Of a stretch of DNA of 35,059 bases, positions 25,001-32,868 are shown one piece after another (positions within the stretch are counted from its first letter, which is position 1; the number at the start of each line of letters is the position of its first letter). Below the pieces are notes generated by a model. The model ran no database searches. It saw only the letters and a program-made list of their open reading frames with translations, and was not told where the DNA came from. Origin of the DNA: Candidatus Jordarchaeum sp. LHC_1308 (GTDB lineage Archaea; Asgardarchaeota; Jordiarchaeia; Jordiarchaeales; Freyrarchaeaceae); the NCBI GenBank assembly GCA_019057675.1, contig JAHLWX010000012.1, positions 1-35,059 on the forward strand. The letters are read 5' to 3'. The translations under genes and the position numbers were made by a program.

Positions 25001-25975
25001 TTGTCACTTTTGAAATGTCAGGAATGTAATGTGAACGCTGTGGAATATGAAGGACATTATGTATGCCCAAATTGTGGTCTCGTCATCGAACGTTGCATGG
25101 CTCCTCCTCTTTTCCACATATCCTCAGAGGAACATGTTAGAGGTGCATGGGTCTACCCTGAAACTCAAGTAGGAAGTTATATTGACTACAAAGATGCTTT
25201 CACCTTCAGAGATTCGAGGGGTAATATAGTTTCACCTAAAAACCAAGCTGTTTACAAGAGACTGAAAATTAAAGCTATTCAGGACAAGACGAGAACTCTA
25301 TGCGCAACTCATTATAGAGCATTCTCTGCACTTCGACAAGTGTCTGAGATTCTCAGTCTTCCGATCATAGTAAAAGAACGTGCAATAAACTTGTATAGGC
25401 ATGTAATACGTCGCTTGAAAGTTAGTAATCACATACTCCTAATGGCAGCATGCCTTCTTCATGCTATCAGAGAGCAGAAAATGCATGCACCAGTAACATT
25501 AATGGAAATAACAGAAGCCTTTGAATCACTGGGCTACAAGGTTGCTCCAAAAAAATTATTGAAAACAGTATTTGTAGTTCGAAAGGTTGCAGGTGTACAC
25601 CAAGAACTGCGTAAAAGCGAAGAGTATCTTCCCAGAGCAATAGATGCTCTGTTAGGATCAAAAAGCGTCCTTCTCAAATTGGAAGAAAAAGGAGTGAATG
25701 TTGAAGAGTACAAGAAGGAACTAACAAACGTATGCATGAAGATCCTTACGGAGACGAAGTCTAAGGAAAGAGGTGGAAGAAGACCATATACTTTTACTGC
25801 AGCAGTAATATACTGTGCCGATAAGCTTCTAGCACTTCGGAGAGGGTCCTCCTCCATTTTGACACAGAAACTAATTGCGCGGTCTTTAGGTGTAGCGGAG
25901 TATAGCCTAAGGGATCATTACAATGTTATCTTAAAGCCGAAGTTTCTTAGCAACCCACACGCAAAAAGTCCTTAA
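25001..25975 (+). CDS. Divergent transcription initiation factor B (TFB/TFIIB family)
   Basis: TFB bridges TBP-bound promoters and RNA polymerase. The zinc ribbon has Cys 6, 9, 22 and 25 (CQEC and CPNC), followed by GLVIE. Two cyclin-like repeats occupy about residues 90-190 and 200-300, with KVAGVHQEL and PYTFTAAVIYCADKL in the expected places. The B-reader/linker region (VYPETQVGSYIDYKDAF) is recognisable but far from the usual sequence, and the protein looks like a divergent paralogue. The track begins at GTG 24974; GGTG six bases before TTG 25001 gives MSLLKCQEC, putting the zinc ribbon at the N-terminus as usual. Confidence 0.88.
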   Translation: MSLLKCQECNVNAVEYEGHYVCPNCGLVIERCMAPPLFHISSEEHVRGAWVYPETQVGSYIDYKDAFTFRDSRGNIVSPKNQAVYKRLKIKAIQDKTRTLCATHYRAFSALRQVSEILSLPIIVKERAINLYRHVIRRLKVSNHILLMAACLLHAIREQKMHAPVTLMEITEAFESLGYKVAPKKLLKTVFVVRKVAGVHQELRKSEEYLPRAIDALLGSKSVLLKLEEKGVNVEEYKKELTNVCMKILTETKSKERGGRRPYTFTAAVIYCADKLLALRRGSSSILTQKLIARSLGVAEYSLRDHYNVILKPKFLSNPHAKSP

Positions 25976-26129
25976 CATAGAAGACCCTTTTCATTATTTA
26001 TTTTTTAAATATTTCAAATATGAATAAAAATTATTTATACTACTTTTTTTGTGTTTAAAAGCTTAAATACAGCTTGCTGCATAAAGTTAACTTGAACGTA
26101 AATTCACATAACACTCCGGGGTCGTTATA

Positions 26130-27440
26130 TTGCTTCCTGAACATACCTCGAAGCAAATCATTGGTACTAAGAGTCAGATTCTTAAGGGGAAAAAAATAGC
26201 TCTTTGTATAACAGGTAGCGTGGCGGCAGTGGAATGCCCCATAATTGCTAGGGAATTAATGCGCCACGGGGCGGAAGTTTATGCTGTGATGTCGCCTGCA
26301 GCTACAAAACTGATCTCGCCTGCGTTAATGGAGTGGGCTACGGGGAATCCTGTTATAACCGAGCTGACTGGGATGGTAGAACACATTTCCCTTGCTGGAG
26401 AACATCCTAACGCCGTCTCAATAGTGCTTGTTGCTCCAGCCACTGCAAATACAATAAGCAAGATTGCTTATGGTATTGACGATACCCCTGTTACTACTGT
26501 AGTCACGACAGCGATAGGCGCACGGATTCCTGTGGTCGTCGTGCCTGCAATGCACGAGTCAATGTACCATCACCCAATAATAATAGAAAATCTGAAGCGC
26601 CTGGAAGCGTACGGAATCGAGATCATAGGTCCCCGCTTCGAAGAGGGGAAAGCGAAGATTGCCCACATAAACACGATAGTCGCTAGGGTAATCGAAATTC
26701 TCTCAAAGAAGAAAGACATGAAAGGATTAAAAGTTCTAATCACTGGGGGACCCACGCGAGAATACATAGACGCTGTGAGATATATCAGTAACCCTAGCAG
26801 TGGAAAGATGGGCGTCGCGCTGGCGGAGGACGCATCTCTCCGAGGCGCAGAAGTAACTCTCGTATATGGTCCAGGAACCGCTGAGCCTCCTTTCAACGTT
26901 AAGGTCATTAAAGTTGAAACCACTAAGGAAATGCTGGATGCTGCTCTTTTCGAAGTGGGAGAAAAATGCTATGATATAATAATATGTGCAGCGGCAGTCG
27001 CAGATTATGCTCCTGAAAACAAAGTTAACGAAAAAATACCATCCGGAAAAGAAAACCTTCAAATCTCTTTAAAACCATTACCTAAAGTGATAAACGCCAT
27101 AAGAGCAGCCGCACCTAAGGCGTTTCTAGTCGGATTTAAAGCAGAATATGGTGTCTCAAAGGAGGAGCTGATTTCACGGGCTATAACGAAACTTAAAAAC
27201 GCGAACTTAGACATGATAGTCGCCAATGACGTGTCAAAACCGAACTCAGGCTTTTCCGCAGAGGCCAACGAAGTCTATGTAATAAATAAAAGAGGAGAAA
27301 TTCATCACATACCTCTTTCGAACAAAAAAGTTGTAGCGTCAAAGATCCTTGACTTAATTCTTGAGGAACTCTGGGAAGGCAAAGAAAAAGTATTACCAGA
27401 AGAAGAATTGGAAAGTCAGCACGAGATCCTTCAAAAGTAA
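26130..27440 (+). CDS. coaBC: Bifunctional phosphopantothenoylcysteine decarboxylase / phosphopantothenate--cysteine ligase
   Basis: CoaBC (Dfp) couples cysteine to 4'-phosphopantothenate and decarboxylates the product to 4'-phosphopantetheine. The flavodoxin-like CoaC half (residues 20-190) shows ITGSVAAVECP, the catalytic-histidine segment EHISLAGEH, and VLVAPATANTISKIAYGIDD. The CoaB half (200-420) shows ITGGPTREYIDAVRYISNPSSGKMG, CAAAVADYAP and IVANDVS. The 436-residue length is slightly long because of C-terminal charged residues. The start is TTG after CGGGGTCG. It is separated from the other CoA genes by TFB and transcribed the opposite way. Confidence 0.95.
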   Translation: MLPEHTSKQIIGTKSQILKGKKIALCITGSVAAVECPIIARELMRHGAEVYAVMSPAATKLISPALMEWATGNPVITELTGMVEHISLAGEHPNAVSIVLVAPATANTISKIAYGIDDTPVTTVVTTAIGARIPVVVVPAMHESMYHHPIIIENLKRLEAYGIEIIGPRFEEGKAKIAHINTIVARVIEILSKKKDMKGLKVLITGGPTREYIDAVRYISNPSSGKMGVALAEDASLRGAEVTLVYGPGTAEPPFNVKVIKVETTKEMLDAALFEVGEKCYDIIICAAAVADYAPENKVNEKIPSGKENLQISLKPLPKVINAIRAAAPKAFLVGFKAEYGVSKEELISRAITKLKNANLDMIVANDVSKPNSGFSAEANEVYVINKRGEIHHIPLSNKKVVASKILDLILEELWEGKEKVLPEEELESQHEILQK

Positions 27441-27446
27441 AAATAA

Positions 27447-27710
27447 CTAACTTCCTCGCCCAGCCGCATTGAATATCACTCTGACAATATCCTTAGTGTT
27501 GATTCCGACAAGAGTAATCTTTTTCTCCTCAAGAAACCGTTCAACAAGCTCCTGAACCGCATCTATAGGCGCCCCTTCTAATGCTTCTTCTAACCTTTCA
27601 AGTTCCTCTTCAGGGTGAAAGTAGAAGTCACCTGTTATCTTCACATACCTTATCAAGTCCCCTTCCAGCCTCACCTCTGCCTCTATCATTTTACCTCCCG
27701 GAACTTTCAA
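27447..27710 (-). CDS. Lipoate--protein ligase C-terminal domain protein (LplB type)
   Basis: Some archaea split lipoate ligase into a catalytic LplA and a small separate C-terminal domain, LplB, needed for lipoate activation. This 87-residue protein has the core VPGGKMIEAEV, KITGDFYFHPEEELERLEEALEG and the closing TKDIVRVIFNAAG of that domain. No catalytic LplA is in the window, so the partner must be elsewhere if functional. The start codon is a TTG with a weak site, 14 bases after the M23-like gene, so it depends on that gene's transcript. It ends 6 bases from the convergent coaBC. Confidence 0.85.
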   Translation of the reverse strand: MKVPGGKMIEAEVRLEGDLIRYVKITGDFYFHPEEELERLEEALEGAPIDAVQELVERFLEEKKITLVGINTKDIVRVIFNAAGRGS

Positions 27711-27724
27711 CCTAGCATTTCCAG

Positions 27725-28648
27725 TCAGAGGAACCCCTCCTCGTGTAATTTTAACTGAACTACCTCTCCTTTTCTAAAATCTATTTTCTCCCCTTTTAAA
27801 GGGATCAATTTCATTAAGCATTTCTCATTTAAACTTAGAAATGTAGAAATTCCCCTCAATCGAACCCCCTCACATTCGAGAGAAACATTCTCTAGAGATA
27901 TCTGGACACCATTACGTATAAAACCGTTTACTCTTCCTACAACCAGACCACCAAGCCTAACTTGGTCTCCTAATCGTACCTTACTCTCCCGAACAACTAT
28001 AACTCCTCCTCTTTTATAGTGAGGAAAACCACAATCGAGTATTCCAAGATTTTCTCCAACCCTGACCCCCAATCCTCCAACCCTTCCTACTCTTACAGTG
28101 CATTCATCTTTAAGTTTTACCAGCACAAAGTAATCGTTGGCCTGGACTACCCTAAAGAAAATATCCTCTACTGCTTCACCTTCAATCTCTCCATCGATAT
28201 TCAAGGTCATCGGGATAGAGCCCTTAGCCCTAAAAGCATAACTGGGATACTTTACCTCTAAGTGGGCGTGTAGGCTCGTCCAAGGATCAAAAAACCCGCT
28301 CCGCAAAAGCATCCCTATAGGGCTTCCCACATCTAGGCAGTCCCCTTCCTTGACAAATGGCTTAACATGCATTAGTCTAACAATTAGACTCGGATCTTCT
28401 CTGCTCTCAATGAGTATCACGTAATCAAACTCACTATGGGGGAACTTCTTCATAGACGTCGCCTTAATAGTTCTAATATCGACAATCCTGCCGGGGGTTA
28501 AACATGGAAAAACACGCTCTTCATCCAAAAAATAGATGTCAAGAGCTCCTCCATAGCTATGAGCATAATAGGGACTATTAAACAAAGAGAAGTAATCTAT
28601 TTTGTACCTGTAGATTTTTACCTTGCCACATGATGCAACAACGTTCAA
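27725..28648 (-). CDS. Cytoplasmic M23 (LytM)-like fold protein of unknown function
   Basis: Not a family I can name. The first 135 residues follow the lysostaphin/M23 pattern: His30 and Asp37 in HSYGGALD, the turn GRIVDIRT, His94 in RLMHVKPFVKEGD, a VGSPIG segment, and LHAHLEVK with His127 and His129 (HxH). All zinc and catalytic residues of an M23 peptidase therefore have candidates, although H-x6-D is longer than the usual H-x3-D. No signal peptide is seen, and archaea lack murein. Residues 140-307 are beta-rich and glycine-rich, with lipoyl/barrel-like repeats (VRVGENLG, VRLGDQVRLGGLVVG). It is followed by LplB in one transcript. Confidence 0.65.
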   Translation of the reverse strand: MNVVASCGKVKIYRYKIDYFSLFNSPYYAHSYGGALDIYFLDEERVFPCLTPGRIVDIRTIKATSMKKFPHSEFDYVILIESREDPSLIVRLMHVKPFVKEGDCLDVGSPIGMLLRSGFFDPWTSLHAHLEVKYPSYAFRAKGSIPMTLNIDGEIEGEAVEDIFFRVVQANDYFVLVKLKDECTVRVGRVGGLGVRVGENLGILDCGFPHYKRGGVIVVRESKVRLGDQVRLGGLVVGRVNGFIRNGVQISLENVSLECEGVRLRGISTFLSLNEKCLMKLIPLKGEKIDFRKGEVVQLKLHEEGFL

Positions 28649-28678
28649 CTCAGCTCACGCCTTATTACCCAGAAAACT

Positions 28679-28687
28679 AATTTAAAT
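28679..28687 (+). promoter_or_regulatory. TATA-like box for the methyltransferase gene
   Basis: AATTTAAAT stands about 50 bases before the ATG at 28733. Initiation 25 bases downstream would fall at the upstream ATG (28706), which supports choosing the later start codon. Confidence 0.45.
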
Positions 28688-28732
28688 CTGAAGAATGATC
28701 TTTTTATGATTTCTCCTTTCGGAGGGCGGTTG

Positions 28733-29515
28733 ATGAGCGAATGCGTCGAATTCGAAGAAGCATTGAGGCGTAGTCTCGAACCCCTAAAGTCCCTCGGAAA
28801 CTATGAAGCGTGGCTTTCATGGTTTAAGAACGCTGATAAAAGAGCTGAAATTTACATTGCAAAGATGAAGGTGTTTCTTAGAAAAGTATCTGGGCTAAGA
28901 GTTCTCGACGTGGGTTGCGGAGTGGGAGGAGCATGCTTGGCGTTAGCAAACCACGCTAACCATGTCGTTGGAATCGAAGTAAACCCTCTGGCGATTCCAC
29001 TTGCAAAACTAAATGCTAAAAGAACAAAGAGCGGCGTAATCGACTTCATTTTAGCCAGCGGCCTAAACATGCCGTTTAAAGAAGGATGTTTCAACTTAGT
29101 CATATGCAACGACGTTCTGGAGCATCTTGAAGACAAACACAAATTACTCAAAGAAATCTACTCTGTTCTCGACGATGAAGGATACCTTTTTTTAACAACG
29201 CCCAACAGGATCTACCCAGTAGAGCCGCATACTGGAATAATCGGGTTAACCCTGCTCCCTAGGAGGGTTGCAAATAAAATCGCTTCAATGATGCTTAAGG
29301 TCAATGCCGAACTTCCCTCACTCGTAACATACAAGCAACTCGCCAAATTACTTACAGAAAATGGCTTCACGCATGTAATTAACCATCCAGACTGGCTACT
29401 CTATGAGAAAACCTTCGTCATTAAATTCATAACTCGCATAGCAAAATCAAGAATCATAACTTGGCTTTTAACCATCCTCTCACCCCTCTTCACTGCACTT
29501 TGCAAGAAAAATTAG
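28733..29515 (+). CDS. Class I SAM-dependent methyltransferase
   Basis: This is a Rossmann-fold methyltransferase of about 260 residues. Motif I reads VLDVGCGVGGACLALA, the acidic loop VVGIEVNPLA, and motif IV NLVICNDVLEHLED, with LFLTTPNR as post-motif strand; this is a UbiG/Methyltransf_11 type. A hydrophobic C-terminal segment (TRIAKSRIITWLLTILSPLFTALC) may anchor it to the membrane, hinting at a lipid or quinone substrate, but this is inference. The track start at 28706 is replaced by ATG 28733, which has GGAGG just upstream. Convergent with the next gene. Confidence 0.85.
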   Translation: MSECVEFEEALRRSLEPLKSLGNYEAWLSWFKNADKRAEIYIAKMKVFLRKVSGLRVLDVGCGVGGACLALANHANHVVGIEVNPLAIPLAKLNAKRTKSGVIDFILASGLNMPFKEGCFNLVICNDVLEHLEDKHKLLKEIYSVLDDEGYLFLTTPNRIYPVEPHTGIIGLTLLPRRVANKIASMMLKVNAELPSLVTYKQLAKLLTENGFTHVINHPDWLLYEKTFVIKFITRIAKSRIITWLLTILSPLFTALCKKN

Positions 29516-29539
29516 AAACCTAACTCAGATGCAGTTAAC

Positions 29540-29899
29540 TCATATTTCCCCTACGAAAACTGGAGGACTAGCAAGATGAATTATTGGTACAAAAGTTGCT
29601 TTCGGATCAACCTCAACGGCATCGACAAACTCTGTTTTTTCCTCTTGGTGTCCAACATAACGTATAAAGTTCCCCTTCGGGGGCTTGTCATCCACAATGT
29701 ACATAAACAACGGGAGCCCTCTGAGCTCATAGTATCCTGGAAAACTTCCTATCAAAGCACCGTAGACATGCTTTCCATCCTTCTCAAAATGAAATATGTG
29801 TACTCCACGTTCCCTGCTCCATGTTACCAACAACCTGACTAGGTCGGCCAAACTTTTAAGCCTCAATGAGACCGCAGGCTTCACAACATTTTCGCTCAT
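29540..29899 (-). CDS. Conserved-looking hypothetical protein
   Basis: No family recognised. The protein of about 119 residues starts with a helical SLADLVRLLVTWSRERGVHIFHFEK segment and continues as beta-rich sequence (YGALIGSFPGYYELRGLPLFMYIV), without transmembrane, signal or cysteine motifs. A PPKG turn is encoded by a C-rich/G-rich stretch that can form a hairpin. GGAGGAG before the ATG at 29899 argues against the longer track start at 29917. It is followed on the same strand by genes of unknown role but separated by 100 bases from the upstream RAM-domain gene. Confidence 0.6.
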   Translation of the reverse strand: MSENVVKPAVSLRLKSLADLVRLLVTWSRERGVHIFHFEKDGKHVYGALIGSFPGYYELRGLPLFMYIVDDKPPKGNFIRYVGHQEEKTEFVDAVEVDPKATFVPIIHLASPPVFVGEI

Positions 29900-29999
29900 A
29901 GTGCTCTCCTCCACCATTTAAATTAAAACTGGGATTTTCCTCTAAAAATCTTCTGTCAGCCCAATTTAACTCATGGCGTAACAGTAACTAACTATTTTA

Positions 30000-30245
30000 T
30001 CAGCCTTCTTCTCCGCTAGAGCAAATGCAAGTCATCGTCTCCATAACGCCATCCATCTGCCGCACTACCCCAAAAACGAAGTCGTCAAGTTCCTCTACAT
30101 CCTTCACGTTGACCTTTAATATTATATCATAGATTCCATAGACAAGGTCTGCGCATTCAACATTTTTAAGCTCCCTCAACTTCGAAAGAACAGGCTTCTC
30201 GTGACCGGAAGCAACCTTAATCAATATATAAGCGCTTAACACCAT
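30000..30245 (-). CDS. Stand-alone RAM (AsnC/Lrp effector-binding) domain protein
   Basis: The 81-residue sequence SAYILIKVASGHEKPVLSKL, ECADLVYGIYDIILKVNVKDVEELDDFV and VMETMTCICSS follows the beta-alpha-beta-beta-alpha-beta pattern of the Lrp/AsnC ligand-binding domain. No DNA-binding helix-turn-helix is present. Such solo domains bind amino acids or assemble with full-length Lrp proteins. The ATG is preceded by a purine-rich AGGGGG. The ligand cannot be told from sequence. Confidence 0.85.
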   Translation of the reverse strand: MVLSAYILIKVASGHEKPVLSKLRELKNVECADLVYGIYDIILKVNVKDVEELDDFVFGVVRQMDGVMETMTCICSSGEEG

Positions 30246-30352
30246 CTGCTTAGCCCCCTTAAAGGGTATAGGAAAATTTCCAGAATGTAAAATAAATAAT
30301 TTTCCCCATCAATTCCAAGCGAAGGAATATAGTAAGGCACAAAATGTTTTTT

Positions 30353-30673
30353 TCACAATGCTAGTTTAACCGTTGGAATAACTGTTCTTTCTCTTTCCTT
30401 TTTACCTTTTATTTCTGTTTCGACGCTAGCTCCGCCTTCACTTCCATCCTTAGCGCGTTCACTTCTTTCTTCCTCTCTTTCCTCTATTACAGTTACTTTT
30501 TTCTCTTCCTTGCTTTCTTCATTCTCCAGAAGCCTAAACCCGTAAATTTCCTGAATTAAAACATCAACATGCTTCTCAACTTTTCTAAGCCTTTGCTCCA
30601 AATCCGAAATAGCTTCTAGCAGAAATTTAATCACGTTCTCATCAACTTTACCTCTGCTAAGCTTAACAACCAT
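30353..30673 (-). CDS. Short coiled-coil protein with charged tail
   Basis: Unrecognised. Residues 10-50 (NVIKFLLEAISDLEQRLRKVEKHVDVLIQEI) have clear heptad spacing and should form a coiled coil. The rest is Glu/Lys/Arg-rich and likely disordered, ending in a hydrophobic VIPTVKLAL. The ATG follows a run of G residues (GGGGGGAATTAT). It lies 69 bases downstream of the polytopic membrane protein on the same strand and could be a partner, though nothing in the sequence proves it. Confidence 0.65.
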   Translation of the reverse strand: MVVKLSRGKVDENVIKFLLEAISDLEQRLRKVEKHVDVLIQEIYGFRLLENEESKEEKKVTVIEEREEERSERAKDGSEGGASVETEIKGKKERERTVIPTVKLAL

Positions 30674-30742
30674 ATAATTCCCCCCTTTTTAAGGGAGAGC
30701 TCTGAAATAACATAAAAAAGTAAGTATGTTCTCCGTATTTTC

Positions 30743-32092
30743 TCACATTCGCGTTGCTCCCGCTTTAACAAAACAATAAATGACCGTAATGAACCATATT
30801 AATGCTGTTAATATTATGGCGCCAGTGACATAAGTTACTGAGTTATGGATGAGCGTCATCACGTACACCGCCAAAGTAAGTGCTATATGCGTGCCACTGA
30901 GAAAATAAAGCTGCATTAATGCTCTTGGAAGCTCATAATAGGGGATGTAAAGGTTCAAGAAATAGTTCATATCCACAGTTAAAAGTCCCCAAGAGGATGA
31001 TAGTGCAACGTTCATGATAAACGGCGTAAGCACCTTTGGTATGATGACAAGCGTTTTAATGTAGTTTCCAGTGACCATGTCTAATCCTATGAATCCCCCA
31101 GCTATGATCAACCCCAAAAAAGAGAAATTGAACGCATGCTTTCTTAGACCCTTAGTTATTCCTACTAGAGTAACCAGCGATATTAAACCTAAACAAATGT
31201 AATTTATCCTATCGTAGAGAATGCTTGGGTTGCTCCCCCAAATGAGGTAATGAGGGGGCCACCCCGGAATGTAAATGTATGGGAGTCCGACATAAACGAA
31301 CAAAATGAAGAATGCTACTTCAAGTATGGCTATTGCCTTATAGGGTGGCTTGGTTAAAGCAACTCCAAACGTCTTAGCTTCAAACTCAGCTGAGCCAGCA
31401 AATATCAGCCATACTATGGATCCTACAGCCAGTGCATTAACTATACACATAGAAATCGTGTATGTTACAACAATGTTATTTGCCCATAGCTCCCAGAGCC
31501 AACTAGTCAGGAAAACGTGGAGTCTCTCTAAGTAGTATATCACAGTCATGTAAACGGGCCCTCCACATATAATTGTGAATGCTGCAGTGCATGTAACTAA
31601 TTTAACGACCTTTCTCTGTCTCCAGAACCACTCACTCGTATTAAGCACCCTACCAGCAAGAATCACGCTTGAAACAACACTCAAAACAGGAAACAATGCA
31701 GGAAGAATAAAGAACACCAGTAAAAGCAATGCATTAAAACCGTAAAAAATCCTGTATCTCAAGGGAACTATTGTAGTTGTTGCGTCAAACATCTCAAAGC
31801 TTCTAATAATTCTTTCACGGTTTAAGGCGACAAAAAGAAGCCATGGAAGAGAGAAAAAAAGAGGCGCGAAAATACAGTTAATCACGTTAATCCATGGTTG
31901 CTCAACCCCCAAGGACTGCAAGAAACCATGAAGTAAAGGGTAGTTGGCAATTGACATATCAAATGGTAAAGGATTGGGGCGTAGCTTGACTGGTGAAAAG
32001 ACAAATAAAAGCAGAAAGTAGAGTGGGGTTAAAAAAACAGATAGTGCCAATGAAAGCCGTGAAAGGACGAAGCCTCCAATCCTGAAGCTCAA
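30743..32092 (-). CDS. Polytopic membrane protein of unknown family
   Basis: This is a 449-residue hydrophobic protein with roughly ten to twelve membrane spans, e.g. LALSVFLTPLYFLLLFVF near the N-terminus, AIAILEVAFFILFVYVG in the middle and AIILTALIWFITVIYCFV at the end. I see no transporter, oxidoreductase or glycosyltransferase signature; aromatic- and proline-rich loops (IPGWPPHYLIWG) are notable. The TTG start has a strong GGAGGT five bases before it. It is the first gene of a minus-strand run that includes the coiled-coil gene, and is divergent from the helical protein at 32318. Confidence 0.75.
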   Translation of the reverse strand: MSFRIGGFVLSRLSLALSVFLTPLYFLLLFVFSPVKLRPNPLPFDMSIANYPLLHGFLQSLGVEQPWINVINCIFAPLFFSLPWLLFVALNRERIIRSFEMFDATTTIVPLRYRIFYGFNALLLLVFFILPALFPVLSVVSSVILAGRVLNTSEWFWRQRKVVKLVTCTAAFTIICGGPVYMTVIYYLERLHVFLTSWLWELWANNIVVTYTISMCIVNALAVGSIVWLIFAGSAEFEAKTFGVALTKPPYKAIAILEVAFFILFVYVGLPYIYIPGWPPHYLIWGSNPSILYDRINYICLGLISLVTLVGITKGLRKHAFNFSFLGLIIAGGFIGLDMVTGNYIKTLVIIPKVLTPFIMNVALSSSWGLLTVDMNYFLNLYIPYYELPRALMQLYFLSGTHIALTLAVYVMTLIHNSVTYVTGAIILTALIWFITVIYCFVKAGATRM

Positions 32093-32149
32093 TCAACTAC
32101 CTCCTTCACCATCGCCTCGCATAATAATGGTTTTTACTATCTTTTCATA

Positions 32150-32211
32150 GGAGGCAGTCATTGATAATTTTTATGACACTTTTTAATACTTATGATTATT
32201 TTCCCAGCTAA
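32150..32211 (+). promoter_or_regulatory. Possible 16-codon leader ORF with GGAGG site
   Basis: GGAGG at 32150-32154 stands six bases before a TTG (32161) that opens a 16-codon frame closing at TAA 32209-32211. The next gene's likely start is about 110 bases further on. This could be a leader peptide or simply a chance match in an AT-rich divergent promoter, and the nearby TATA-like sequences are ambiguous. Confidence 0.25.
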
Positions 32212-32317
32212 TCTGAGCATTAAGAGCACCTTATTGCTTTTATTGCTTTTTTTCGATAAGACTGAAAAGGTAAAAAATAATTATTTGGTTAGAAGAAAAA
32301 TTACTGGAGAGAGCGGC

Positions 32318-32860
32318 GTGGAAGAGAAAAAGGGAGGTTTAAGGGGAAGAAGCATGCTTAAGGAATTTTTGAGTGACGTGAAAAGAGAAGTGAAGGATTA
32401 CCTTAAGCTTTGCAAGGATTACATAAAAGTTGTCATTGGTGGCGAGCCAGAAGTAAAAGATTTGCACGGAGACCTAGTTGATGGGTATAATGTTCTATGG
32501 GACATTATACTGGCTTACTTGGATGATTTGAAAGACTATATTCAGGCACGTAAACGGGTTATTAGTGAGTTTGAGGCTCATTTATTCTGGGTTAGACAAG
32601 TTCTTGAGGCGGATAGCGCTGAAGACGCTGTTTTCTACCTTAAACATGCCATAGAAGACTTGATAGACATGAAAAGCTCAGCAATTATAGAAAGAGACTT
32701 AGCGAGTAGGGTTGAAGAACAATTCTCTGCGGTGTTGAAAGTTATGGAGGGTGTTAAGGCTGCAAGGAGACGGGCTGAACTCTTCGAGGAAACGTATCCC
32801 AAACTCGAAAAATCACTTGAAAATATGATAAAGAAACTTAAAGAACTCGAGGAACGCTAA
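32318..32860 (+). CDS. Helical, coiled-coil-prone hypothetical protein
   Basis: No family recognised. The protein is almost wholly helical and highly charged, with heptad-like stretches at the C-terminus (YPKLEKSLENMIKKLKELEER) and a middle part rich in aromatic and acidic residues (EFEAHLFWVRQVLEADSAEDAVFYLKHAIEDL). The track start at 32192 adds a hydrophobic stretch that could mimic a signal, but it lies too near the TATA-like sequence. GTG 32318 has GGAG at good spacing, and ATG 32354 after AGGGGA is an alternative. It ends 8 bases from the convergent pyrF. Confidence 0.65.
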   Translation: MEEKKGGLRGRSMLKEFLSDVKREVKDYLKLCKDYIKVVIGGEPEVKDLHGDLVDGYNVLWDIILAYLDDLKDYIQARKRVISEFEAHLFWVRQVLEADSAEDAVFYLKHAIEDLIDMKSSAIIERDLASRVEEQFSAVLKVMEGVKAARRRAELFEETYPKLEKSLENMIKKLKELEER

Positions 32861-32868
32861 CCTCTGTT

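Noticed and set aside
29671-29688. Second CCCCTTCGGGG hairpin, similar to the one in lsm
   Set aside because: Both encode a PPKG turn; the likeness is explained by shared codons and not a dispersed repeat.
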